Positions 51,978 through 59,430 of a stretch of DNA of 64,000 nucleotides are shown piece by piece. A program made the translations under genes and the position numbers. The stretch is from NCBI GenBank assembly GCA_030745755.1, contig JASLOA010000009.1:1-64000 (forward strand), written 5' to 3'. The stretch is from Kiritimatiellia bacterium. GTDB lineage: Bacteria; Verrucomicrobiota; Kiritimatiellia; UBA8416; JABMPJ01. The first letter of the stretch is position 1. The number at the start of each line of letters is the position of its first letter. The notes below the pieces were generated by a model, which saw only the letters and a list, made by a program, of their open reading frames with translations, was not told the origin of the DNA and ran no database searches.

Positions 51978-53068
51978 CACCTTACTGCCTCTGCCATAAC
52001 TTGCAGAGTCTTTTCCGCACACCGCGCCCAGCTTATGGGCGGCTTCGACAGGACGGTAGGCTCCAGGTTCTCCATGACCGGCAACAGCGCGTTTGCATCT
52101 CCAAAATCCAGGCGATTCTCCTCCGGAACACCCAGTTCCTCGAAAACCGGCAGGTCTGAGCAGAAGATGGGCTTTCCATAGCGAACGGCCTCGAGTACCG
52201 GCATGCCGAATCCCTCGAACTCGGAGGGAAAGAGGATGGCGTCTGCATGGCTGTAGAGCGAGACCACCTGTTCATACGGCACAAAGCCCACGTGTATCAC
52301 GTCCTCAGCCAGGCCGAGTTCGCTGACCTGTTTCTGGAGATTCTTCCACAGCGGCGTCTGCATTCCTGAGAAGACCAGCTTCGGAGCTGTCCCCTGGTTC
52401 TTCAGCCTGGCGAAACAGCGCAGCAGATCGGCATGTCCCTTATGCGGGAACGTGGCGGCCGGATAGTAGAAGTAGGGCGCCTTGACGACGCGTTCCGGTG
52501 CAGCCCCCGCGACAGGCGCGGTATCGAACCCCATGTGTATGACGGTGACCTTCTTCTCATCGATGCCACACAGTTTGACCAGGTCCTGCTTCGTGGCGTG
52601 CGAAATCGCAATGATCCTGCGGCTCTTATCGAGGCTGGGCGGGTAAATGGCGCGACGAAAATGGGTGTCGAACAGACCGTAGTGCTCGGGCCGATGGAGA
52701 TGCTGCACATCCACCACCGTCAGCACCGAAGGTGTCTCGATGCCGATCGGAAAAATGGACTGCTGGGGAAACAGAATGGCGTCATACCCGGCCGCATCAA
52801 CCTGGCGCGCCACCTGCTTTGCCTTCAACGGTGTGAACGCTTCGATGCAGCGCCAGCCTACCAGGCCTTTACCGGAAAGCGACACCACCTGGCAGCGCGC
52901 ACGATCGGGTAGGCACGTAGCGACGTCCTTGCCGGCGATGAAATGGACCTCATGTTCCTGGTCCGGTGCGGCAAACGCATCGATGAGCTTGCGGATGTAC
53001 GTTTCTATGCCACCCACGTGCCCGGGCCGATAGTTCAGGAGCGAAACAGCGAGTCTCATGCGATCCAT
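51977..53068 (-). CDS. Glycosyltransferase family 4 (GT-B)
   Basis: A 363-residue glycosyltransferase. GGIETYIRKLIDA at the N-terminus binds the acceptor side; FYYPAATFPHKGHADLL and LFPSEFEGFGMPVLEAV with an EX7E-like pair are the donor-site marks of GT4. It is the first gene of the GT4-methyltransferase-flippase unit. AGGG precedes the ATG by seven bases. It would add a sugar to a lipid-linked intermediate; which sugar is unknown. Confidence 0.9.
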   Translation of the reverse strand: MDRMRLAVSLLNYRPGHVGGIETYIRKLIDAFAAPDQEHEVHFIAGKDVATCLPDRARCQVVSLSGKGLVGWRCIEAFTPLKAKQVARQVDAAGYDAILFPQQSIFPIGIETPSVLTVVDVQHLHRPEHYGLFDTHFRRAIYPPSLDKSRRIIAISHATKQDLVKLCGIDEKKVTVIHMGFDTAPVAGAAPERVVKAPYFYYPAATFPHKGHADLLRCFARLKNQGTAPKLVFSGMQTPLWKNLQKQVSELGLAEDVIHVGFVPYEQVVSLYSHADAILFPSEFEGFGMPVLEAVRYGKPIFCSDLPVFEELGVPEENRLDFGDANALLPVMENLEPTVLSKPPISWARCAEKTLQVMAEAVR

Positions 53069-53120
53069 CCACGGACCCTACCTTGTGGGCCACCCTATGT
53101 AAATCGAAAGCACGCCGCTG

Positions 53121-53804
53121 CTAAGACGTCAAGTAGACCAGCAGGTCGTGCATCAGCTCATTGACTGTCTCGTACGTTTCAGGAGGAACGGCAAGGATCT
53201 CCTCTTGCGTCTGAATGTGCGCACCTGGCACAAGCTCATCGCGGCAATGGGTGGCCAACGCGGCGGCTGACTCCGGCGTGGTTTCGAGGTGGAATTGCAG
53301 TCCGATCACCGACCTACCCACCTGGAACGCCTGGTTTTTGCACGCCACACTTTCTGCCAGCCGGACGGCGCCCTCCGGGAGGTCAAACGTTTCGCCATGC
53401 CAGTGGAAGACCTTGATCGAGTATGGGAAACGGAAAGCGGCATCGTCGACAGCAGCGCCCCGGACCGGGAACCACCCGATCTCTTTTTCCCGGTTCGGAA
53501 CCACCCGCGCTCCCAGCACATCCACGATAAGCTGCGCACCCAGACAGACACCCAAGACCGGTGTCCCGGTGTCAATGAGACGCCGGACGAATGCCTTCTC
53601 CTCGACCAGCCAGGGAAACGCGGCCTCGTCATGGACGCTCATGGGCCCGCCCATGATCACGAGAAGGTCCACAGCACCCGGCGACGGGAGGGCCTCGCCC
53701 GCAAACAGGCGCGTACAACTCACCTCGAATCCGGCCGCCGTCAGCCAGGCCTCGATACACCCCAATCCTTCAAACGCCACATGCTGCAGATAGTGTGCCC
53801 GCAT
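53121..53804 (-). CDS. Class I glutamine amidotransferase-like protein
   Basis: A 227-residue protein with the GATase-1 triad: Cys in LGVCLGAQL, His in GLQFHLETTPE and Glu in the same block. Small stand-alone proteins of this type (GuaA-like, YfeJ family) hydrolyse glutamine or gamma-glutamyl compounds. The nucleophile elbow and the WHGETFDLPEGA block are intact. A ribosome site GGAGG stands about ten bases before the ATG. It lies upstream of the polysaccharide unit on the same strand, 52 bases from it, and may be unrelated. Confidence 0.88.
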   Translation of the reverse strand: MRAHYLQHVAFEGLGCIEAWLTAAGFEVSCTRLFAGEALPSPGAVDLLVIMGGPMSVHDEAAFPWLVEEKAFVRRLIDTGTPVLGVCLGAQLIVDVLGARVVPNREKEIGWFPVRGAAVDDAAFRFPYSIKVFHWHGETFDLPEGAVRLAESVACKNQAFQVGRSVIGLQFHLETTPESAAALATHCRDELVPGAHIQTQEEILAVPPETYETVNELMHDLLVYLTS

Positions 53805-53906
53805 ATACTCTCATCCTCCCTATCCAGCTCTGCATCAAGAATTCAACATAGCATTGCCACTGTCAACCATCACATGACTTGGACAGTTTTCAGCCGTTCG
53901 CCGTAT

Positions 53907-53983
53907 CAGGAGATCCCTCGGCAAGCTCGGGATGACAGTTCCTTAGCGTTTTCTGTCATGCCGAGCGAAGTCGAGGCATCTCC
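53907..53983. repeat. Palindromic repeat, arms in reversed order
   Basis: CAGGAGATCCCTCGGCAAGC ending in GGGATGAC, then GTCATGCCGAGCGAAG ending in GGCATCTCC. The two arms stand in the opposite order to the copies at 499 and 43224. It takes up part of the 383-base gap 53805-54187. Nothing else in the first part of the gap is recognised; a toxin-gene remnant is proposed at its end. Confidence 0.7.
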
Positions 53984-54106
53984 GCCTTCAACTTGGCTCG
54001 TTGGCTATTCCAGATCCGAAAGAAAGATAGGCCTTTGTTTTCAGTGGTCTCCAGAGTGTGGGCCTAGAAAAGTGGGGATACTCCTGTCACATAACCGCAG
54101 TCGCTT

Positions 54107-54187
54107 GAGGAATATCTGACGCCGGAGGGAAAGAACCCATTCCAGAAGTGGCTGGCGTTGTGGCGGCAAGCCCGGTGGGCTTCCCTA
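54107..54187 (+). pseudogene. Possible remnant of a HigB/RelE-type toxin gene
   Basis: In this frame the bases read EEYLTPEGKNPFQKWLALW, which resembles the N-terminus of HigB/Gp49-type toxins (IEYLTEDGRSPFREWL from memory). No start codon lies in frame and the similarity fades after about 25 residues, where the frame runs into the end of the AraC gene. The similarity is short and unverified, so it may be chance. Confidence 0.25.
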
Positions 54188-55075
54188 CTACGGATCCGCT
54201 ATTTCGGTACGGCTGTGCCGGCGGGCAAAGGCGCCGGGCGGGGTGCCAATGACGGCACGAAAGACGCGCATGAAGTAAAAGGGGTCCTCGTAGCCGACAG
54301 TAGCGGCAACCTGCTTGATCGGCACGCCCTCGCGTAGCAAGCGTTGCGCTTCGGCCATCCTGAGATCGCGAATATACTCGACCGGTGAGCGGCCGGTATA
54401 GGCGCGGAACCGGCGCCGGAAGTGCGTAGCGCTCAGGCCGACCTCACGGGCCAGCCCGGGGATGGGCAGGTCTTGGTTGAATTGCTCGTGGATGAGCGTC
54501 AGCGCCTCCTCCATGTGCGGCTGCCCGGCACTCTCGCCCGTGAGGTGCTGCTGCGTATCATGCAGCGCGGTGACCATCTGCAGGACGAGCGCCTTTCGAC
54601 GCAGGGCCGCGGCGGGATCCCCACGCTCCATGATTGGCCGAAGCTGGTTGTACGTGCGGGAGATGGCAAGTCCCGTGTCACGGAACACGGGAACCGATCT
54701 CGCGAGATACCCGAGTTCATGAAGCCGCGCCGCTTCAGGGCCATTCCACGTGATCCAGCGCGTTGTCCACGATCCATGCGGATAGTAGGCGCACGGATCG
54801 TCGGGGAACTGAACCATGCAGTCTCCTGCCTCGACCTTATGCGCTCCATATCGCTCCGATACGTAAACCCCGTGTCCGTTCAGAATAATAATGTGACCCT
54901 GCTGTCCCAAGATCCGTAAACGGTCCAACGGCCCGGTCGATACGCCCTCCCCGATACGGTCGACCCAGAGTTCCAAAGTACGCTCGGCCGCTGAGGGAAC
55001 CCGAAACTTCTCCTCGCGATATACGGCGAGCTTCCTGGTGGGCGATTTGTCCATATCAAGGGTTGTTTCGTCCAT
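54188..55075 (-). CDS. AraC-family transcriptional regulator
   Basis: A 295-residue regulator. Residues 30-170 are an AraC-type sensing barrel, and the last 100 residues contain two helix-turn-helix motifs: LPIPGLAREVGLSATHFRRR and the signature VAATVGYEDPFYFMRVFRA. Such regulators bind sugars and activate catabolic genes. It is divergent from the Gfo/Idh gene and the uronate-type genes that follow it, so it probably controls them. The gap of 110 bases between the two ATGs should hold the operator. No ribosome site is clear. Confidence 0.92.
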   Translation of the reverse strand: MDETTLDMDKSPTRKLAVYREEKFRVPSAAERTLELWVDRIGEGVSTGPLDRLRILGQQGHIIILNGHGVYVSERYGAHKVEAGDCMVQFPDDPCAYYPHGSWTTRWITWNGPEAARLHELGYLARSVPVFRDTGLAISRTYNQLRPIMERGDPAAALRRKALVLQMVTALHDTQQHLTGESAGQPHMEEALTLIHEQFNQDLPIPGLAREVGLSATHFRRRFRAYTGRSPVEYIRDLRMAEAQRLLREGVPIKQVAATVGYEDPFYFMRVFRAVIGTPPGAFARRHSRTEIADP

Positions 55076-55185
55076 TGAGGGCGGGATGAGAAAGCTGCAT
55101 TATGTTGTCTATTAGCACCTGTTGTCATGAGTCTGGCACTCCACCGGAGCGGTTGTAAAGTACATTACATGAGAGGCGGGGAAGG

Positions 55186-56565
55186 TTGGCGCTGAAGAAA
55201 CGATATGCCATTGTCGGCCTGGGCGGGCGGCACGAAATGTTCCGCACGGCGATTCTGAAGGAGTTTGCCGCAACATCAGAGCTTGTGGCGCTCTGCGATG
55301 CGAACGCAACGCGTGTCGCGCTCTCACAGGCCCGCGCGAAAGAGGAGGGCGGCTGTGACGTCCGCGGTTACGTGTCCGGGCAGTTCGAAGAGATGATCGC
55401 GAGCTGCAAGCCGGACACGGTGATTGTGACCACGCGCGACCGTGAGCATGACGACTACATCTGTCGCGCGATGGAGTTGGGCTGCGACGTCATCACCGAG
55501 AAACCGATGACGATCGACGCGGACCGCTGCAACCGGATCCTCGACACGCAGAAGCAGACCGGCCGACGCGTGACGGTCACGTTCAACTACCGCTATGCCC
55601 CGCCACGGACACAGGTGAAAGAACTGCTCATGAGCGGCGCGATCGGGAACGTGCTCTCCGTGGAGTTCGAATGGCTGCTCAATGTCAGCCACGGGGCCGA
55701 CTACTTTCGTCGCTGGCACCGGAGGAAGGAGAACTCGGGCGGACTTATGGTTCACAAGGCTACGCACCATTTCGACCTGGTCAACTGGTGGCTGTCGACC
55801 GTGCCGCAGGATATCTATGCGATGGGACACCGCCGTTTCTACACGCCGGAGACGGGGGACCGCTACGGGTTGAAGAACCGCACGGAACGGTGTCACACCT
55901 GTCCGGAGGCATCGCATTGCCGCTTTGCGCTGAAACTGGCGGACAACGAGAACCAGAAGGCGCTCTACCTGGATGCCGAGCACGAGGACGGGTATTTCCG
56001 TGACCGCTGTGTCTTCAGTCCGGAGATGGACATCGAGGACAACATGAACGTGATCGTGAACTACCGCAGTGGCGCGAAGTTGAGCTACTCGCTCAATGCG
56101 TTTCTACCGTGGGAGGGATACATGGTGCGTTTCAACGGAACGCGCGGCCGGTTGGAACACAAGTGCGAGGAGAGCGTCTACACGAACGCAGACGGATCGG
56201 TTCCGGGAGCCCTCAACAAAGAAGGCACCTGGATCCGGGTCTACCCGCACTGGCAGCCGGCCTACGAGGTCGATGTCTGGGAAGCCGAAGGGGGACACGG
56301 CGGCGCGGACCCGCAGATGCTCAAGTACATCTTCGATCCGGAGGGCCAACCGGAAGACAAGTATCTCCGTGCTGCGGACCAGCGCTCCGGCGCGTGGTCG
56401 ATCCTGACCGGGATCGCGGCGAATATCTCGATGGGTGAAAGACGTGTTGTCGCGGTTGACGAACTGGTTCCCGGGCTTGAATTGCCGGACTACCCGGCCA
56501 TGCCGGCAGGGAACGAGCCGCTGGAGATGCCGCAGGACCGCGGCGCGACGGGCAAACAGGGGTAG
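55186..56565 (+). CDS. Gfo/Idh/MocA-family oxidoreductase
   Basis: A 459-residue NAD(P)-dependent sugar oxidoreductase. The N-terminal VGLGGRHEMF is the nucleotide-binding loop and TEKPMTIDADRC carries the catalytic Lys in the EKP motif. A Cys-rich RCHTCPEASHCRF around residue 240 could bind a metal. The start is TTG at 55186, with GAGG ten bases before it; the nearer ATG is out of frame. It heads the operon under the AraC regulator. Substrates of this family are sugars, inositols and uronate derivatives. Confidence 0.88.
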   Translation: MALKKRYAIVGLGGRHEMFRTAILKEFAATSELVALCDANATRVALSQARAKEEGGCDVRGYVSGQFEEMIASCKPDTVIVTTRDREHDDYICRAMELGCDVITEKPMTIDADRCNRILDTQKQTGRRVTVTFNYRYAPPRTQVKELLMSGAIGNVLSVEFEWLLNVSHGADYFRRWHRRKENSGGLMVHKATHHFDLVNWWLSTVPQDIYAMGHRRFYTPETGDRYGLKNRTERCHTCPEASHCRFALKLADNENQKALYLDAEHEDGYFRDRCVFSPEMDIEDNMNVIVNYRSGAKLSYSLNAFLPWEGYMVRFNGTRGRLEHKCEESVYTNADGSVPGALNKEGTWIRVYPHWQPAYEVDVWEAEGGHGGADPQMLKYIFDPEGQPEDKYLRAADQRSGAWSILTGIAANISMGERRVVAVDELVPGLELPDYPAMPAGNEPLEMPQDRGATGKQG

Positions 56566-56572
56566 AATTACA

Positions 56573-57703
56573 ATGAATGCACGAGAGCGTTTTCTTGCCG
56601 CCACGCTGTTTGGCAGCCCTGACCGGGTTCCGCTGGATCCGGGGTGCGGGCGTGAGTCCACGCGGGCGCGGTGGCATAGCGAGGGACTGCCGGAGGATGT
56701 CGGGGACTACAACCGCTACGCCTACGAGCTGGCAGGGGGCGCGCTGCCGCCACCCGAATCCGGGCCCGGTTTTGCCATCAGCGAACGCATGATCCCCACC
56801 TTCGAGGAGAAGGTGATCGAGGAAAAGAGCGACAGTCGTATTGTACAGGATTGGAAGGGCAACGTCTGCGAGATCGGCAAGCAATACACGGTGGAGTACT
56901 TACGCAATGCCATGGATTTCGTAACGCGTCGCTGGATCAAGTGTCCCGTAGAAAACGACAAGGACTGGCAGGATATGAAACGGCGCTATGATCCGGATGC
57001 GCCGGAGCGCCTGCCACCGGACGCAGACGAATTGAAAGTCAGGCTGCCGGATCGGGAGTATCCCATCACGTTTCACTTCTCGGGTCCATTCTGGCAACTG
57101 CGCGAATGGCTGGGGTTCGAGGAGCTCTGCATGGCGTTCTACGACAAGCCACAGCTCGTGCAGGATATGCTGGATTTCTGGTGCGACTACGTGCTGCGGT
57201 TAATGCGCCGTGGTTTCGAATACGTGGTGCCGGACTGTGTGCACCTGTCCGAAGACATGGCATACAAGAAGTTCTCGATGATCTCGCCGGAAATGACGCG
57301 CAGGTACCTGCTGCCCGTGTGGCGCAAGTGGGGTGAGGCAATCCGGGGAGCCGGCGTTCCGGTTTACGCGATCGACAGCGATGGATTCATCGGTGAGTTA
57401 ATCCCTATCTGGATGGAAGCGGGAGTCAACGCCTGCGATCCGATCGAAGTGGCTGCTGGAAACGACATCGTGCAGATGCGGCGCGAGTTCGGTCGCGACA
57501 TGGCGTTCCGGGGTGGCGTGGACAAGCGCGCCATGGCTAAGGGCGGCGCGGTCATTGAGAGCGAGCTGGCCCGGCTCGCACCGGTGGTCGCGGATGGGGG
57601 CTTCATTCCCTCGTGCGATCACGGCGTGCCGGCGGACGTTTCCTGGCCTGACTACTGTCACTACGTGGCGCTCCTGGCGAGGATGACGGGGTGGTTGGAC
57701 TAG
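56573..57703 (+). CDS. Uroporphyrinogen decarboxylase-like (MtaA-type) protein
   Basis: A 376-residue protein of the URO-D/methyltransferase fold. It starts MNARERFLAATLFGSPDRVP, a common opening for this group. Members include haem-pathway HemE, methyl transferases such as MtaA and many uncharacterised proteins of PVC and Firmicute bacteria. The core HemE residues are not obvious, and the sugar-gene surroundings argue against haem synthesis; its role here is unknown. The gap to the Gfo/Idh stop is seven bases, so they are co-transcribed. The SD is weak and overlaps the preceding stop. Confidence 0.82.
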   Translation: MNARERFLAATLFGSPDRVPLDPGCGRESTRARWHSEGLPEDVGDYNRYAYELAGGALPPPESGPGFAISERMIPTFEEKVIEEKSDSRIVQDWKGNVCEIGKQYTVEYLRNAMDFVTRRWIKCPVENDKDWQDMKRRYDPDAPERLPPDADELKVRLPDREYPITFHFSGPFWQLREWLGFEELCMAFYDKPQLVQDMLDFWCDYVLRLMRRGFEYVVPDCVHLSEDMAYKKFSMISPEMTRRYLLPVWRKWGEAIRGAGVPVYAIDSDGFIGELIPIWMEAGVNACDPIEVAAGNDIVQMRREFGRDMAFRGGVDKRAMAKGGAVIESELARLAPVVADGGFIPSCDHGVPADVSWPDYCHYVALLARMTGWLD

Positions 57704-57754
57704 ATCAGGTTGTTGCAGTGTGATGAGAGCGGTTGATTCGAAGGAGACGATAGT

Positions 57755-58088
57755 ATGAGTGCGAGAAACGTACAGGGCCCGAAGGTGGTGTTGATTGGGG
57801 CGGGGAGCCTGTTCTTTGGACGGCAGGCGATCTGGGAGACGGGCGATCGCTACGAACGTCACGCCCCGTCCGGTGGGGGACGCACCGGTGGGACTGCGCG
57901 GGCTCTGACAGCAGGTGCTGGATTCGCACGAGTTGAGTGCGCGTGCGGCGGTTGAATGCGACCGCGAACTGCTCTATCGTGCCTTCGTGTGCGATCCGCT
58001 GGTGTCGAGTCTTACGGATAGCCGGACGATGATCGATGAGCTGTTGGAAAGGGAAGCCTCCGTACTTCCGGAAGCGTGGGGAAAATGA
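57755..58088 (+). pseudogene. Decayed GH4 glycosidase gene
   Basis: The first 30 codons (from ATG 57755, with GGAG before it) read GPKVVLIGAGSLFFGRQAIW, the NAD-binding start of family GH4. About 300 codons are missing. A second stretch in another frame reads VGDAPVGLRGL, then TGA at 57906, then QQVLDSHELSARAAVECDRE and a GH4-like end with DPLVSSL, up to TGA 58086-58088. So a large deletion, a frameshift and an in-frame stop have destroyed the gene. GH4 includes alpha-galacturonidases and alpha-glucuronidases, in line with the uronate epimerase next to it. Confidence 0.82.
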
Positions 58089-59335
58089 TGATCAGTATAC
58101 CGAAATACACGATGGGAGTAGGGGACCGGTTTGGGAGACAGGGCGAAGCTCAACTCAGCGCCATGATCGCGGCTCGCAAGGACGGCATTGAGGTCTGCCC
58201 GGTGTGGAACAAATCGTTTCGTGAACATGCGATCATCCATACCGAGCCACCCAGTGTGCGTGCGGAAGCGGTGGCCGCGGTGGCCGCACTGGGGTGGGAC
58301 GCGCCGTACTTCGTCGACGCGGACCACATCAATCTCAACACCGTGGACGGATTCATCGCCTCAAGCGACTTCTTCACGTTAGACGTAGCCGACGCGATCG
58401 GTACATCGGCTGATAGCGGCGACGTCGATGCATTCCTGGCGCGACACCGTGAGCTCTGCGCGCCCGTGGCGATTGAGGGCATCGGTGCTCCCGTGACGCT
58501 GTCCGAGGAACGTGCACGCGCGATAGCGGAGAAGTACCTTTTCGCCGTGCAGGAGGCGGGTCGGATTCATCAGCGCGTCGTGGATGCAAGGGGCGCAGGC
58601 ACCTTTGTCACCGAAGTGTCCATGGATGAAACGCCGGAACCGCAGACCCCTGACGAGCTGTTGGTCATTCTGGCGGCCATCGCCGACGAGGGCATACCGG
58701 CCCAGACCATTGCCCCGCGCTTCTCGGGTCGTTTCAACAAGGGCGTTGATTACGTCGGTGAGGTGCCCGCGTTTGAGCGGGAGTTCAGAGCGGACCTGGC
58801 GGTCGTGGCGCATGCCGTCAAGGCGTACGGGTTGCCGCAAACGCTGAAGCTGAGCGTTCATTCGGGTAGCGACAAGTTCTCGATCTACCCCTGTATTGCG
58901 CGCGCGATCCAGGCTGCGGGCACCGGGCTCCACCTCAAGACGGCCGGTACCACGTGGTTGGAGGAGTTGATCGGCCTGGCTGAAGCCGGTGGGGAAGGGC
59001 TGGCGATAGCCAGGGAGACCTACCGATCGGCGCTGGGGCGTTTCGATGAGCTCTGCACACCTTATGCCGACGTCATCGATATCGATCCCGCAAAGCTGCC
59101 CGAGCCGGATGCCGTCGACGCGTGGGATGGACCGCGATTCGCCGAGGCGATGCGGCATGACCCGTCATGCCCGCACTACAACCCTGACCTTAGACAGCTG
59201 CTTCACGTCGGCTACAAAGTGGCCGCCGAAATGGGGTCGCGCTACTTGGACGCCCTTGAGGTCCATCGTGAAGAGGTAGCTCACCACGTTCGGGAAAACC
59301 TGCTGGAGCGCCACATCAGGGCGGTGTTTCCGTAA
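58085..59335 (+). CDS. uxaE: UxaE-like D-tagaturonate epimerase
   Basis: A 416-residue protein matching UxaE of Thermotoga in its motifs: GVGDRFGRQGEAQL, FVDADHINLNTVD, VSMDETPEPQTPDE, GVDYVGEVPAFERE, SVHSGSDKFSIYP, HLKTAGTTWLEEL and RQLLHVGYKV. UxaE converts D-tagaturonate and D-fructuronate in the galacturonate pathway, replacing two-step routes. The comparison is from memory of the family. The ATG at 58085 overlaps the stop of the GH4 remnant (ATGA); GTG 58076 and ATG 58088 are alternatives. A strong two-way terminator follows. Confidence 0.8.
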   Translation: MMISIPKYTMGVGDRFGRQGEAQLSAMIAARKDGIEVCPVWNKSFREHAIIHTEPPSVRAEAVAAVAALGWDAPYFVDADHINLNTVDGFIASSDFFTLDVADAIGTSADSGDVDAFLARHRELCAPVAIEGIGAPVTLSEERARAIAEKYLFAVQEAGRIHQRVVDARGAGTFVTEVSMDETPEPQTPDELLVILAAIADEGIPAQTIAPRFSGRFNKGVDYVGEVPAFEREFRADLAVVAHAVKAYGLPQTLKLSVHSGSDKFSIYPCIARAIQAAGTGLHLKTAGTTWLEELIGLAEAGGEGLAIARETYRSALGRFDELCTPYADVIDIDPAKLPEPDAVDAWDGPRFAEAMRHDPSCPHYNPDLRQLLHVGYKVAAEMGSRYLDALEVHREEVAHHVRENLLERHIRAVFP

Positions 59336-59377
59336 CACCTTCCAGGTGAGAAAGCACAAACGCGACGATCAAGAAGA

Positions 59378-59407
59378 AGGGCTCGCCACAGAAGTGCGGC
59401 GAGCCCT
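59378..59407. terminator. Bidirectional intrinsic terminator
   Basis: AGGGCTCGCC at 59378-59387 pairs perfectly with GGCGAGCCCT at 59398-59407 across a 10-base loop. On the plus strand TTTCTGATTCGTTTTC follows; on the minus strand the hairpin is followed by CTTCTTCTTG. It separates the convergent uxaE-like and ppdK genes and should stop both. Confidence 0.85.
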
Positions 59408-59430
59408 TTCTGATTCGTTTTCTTGTCCGT

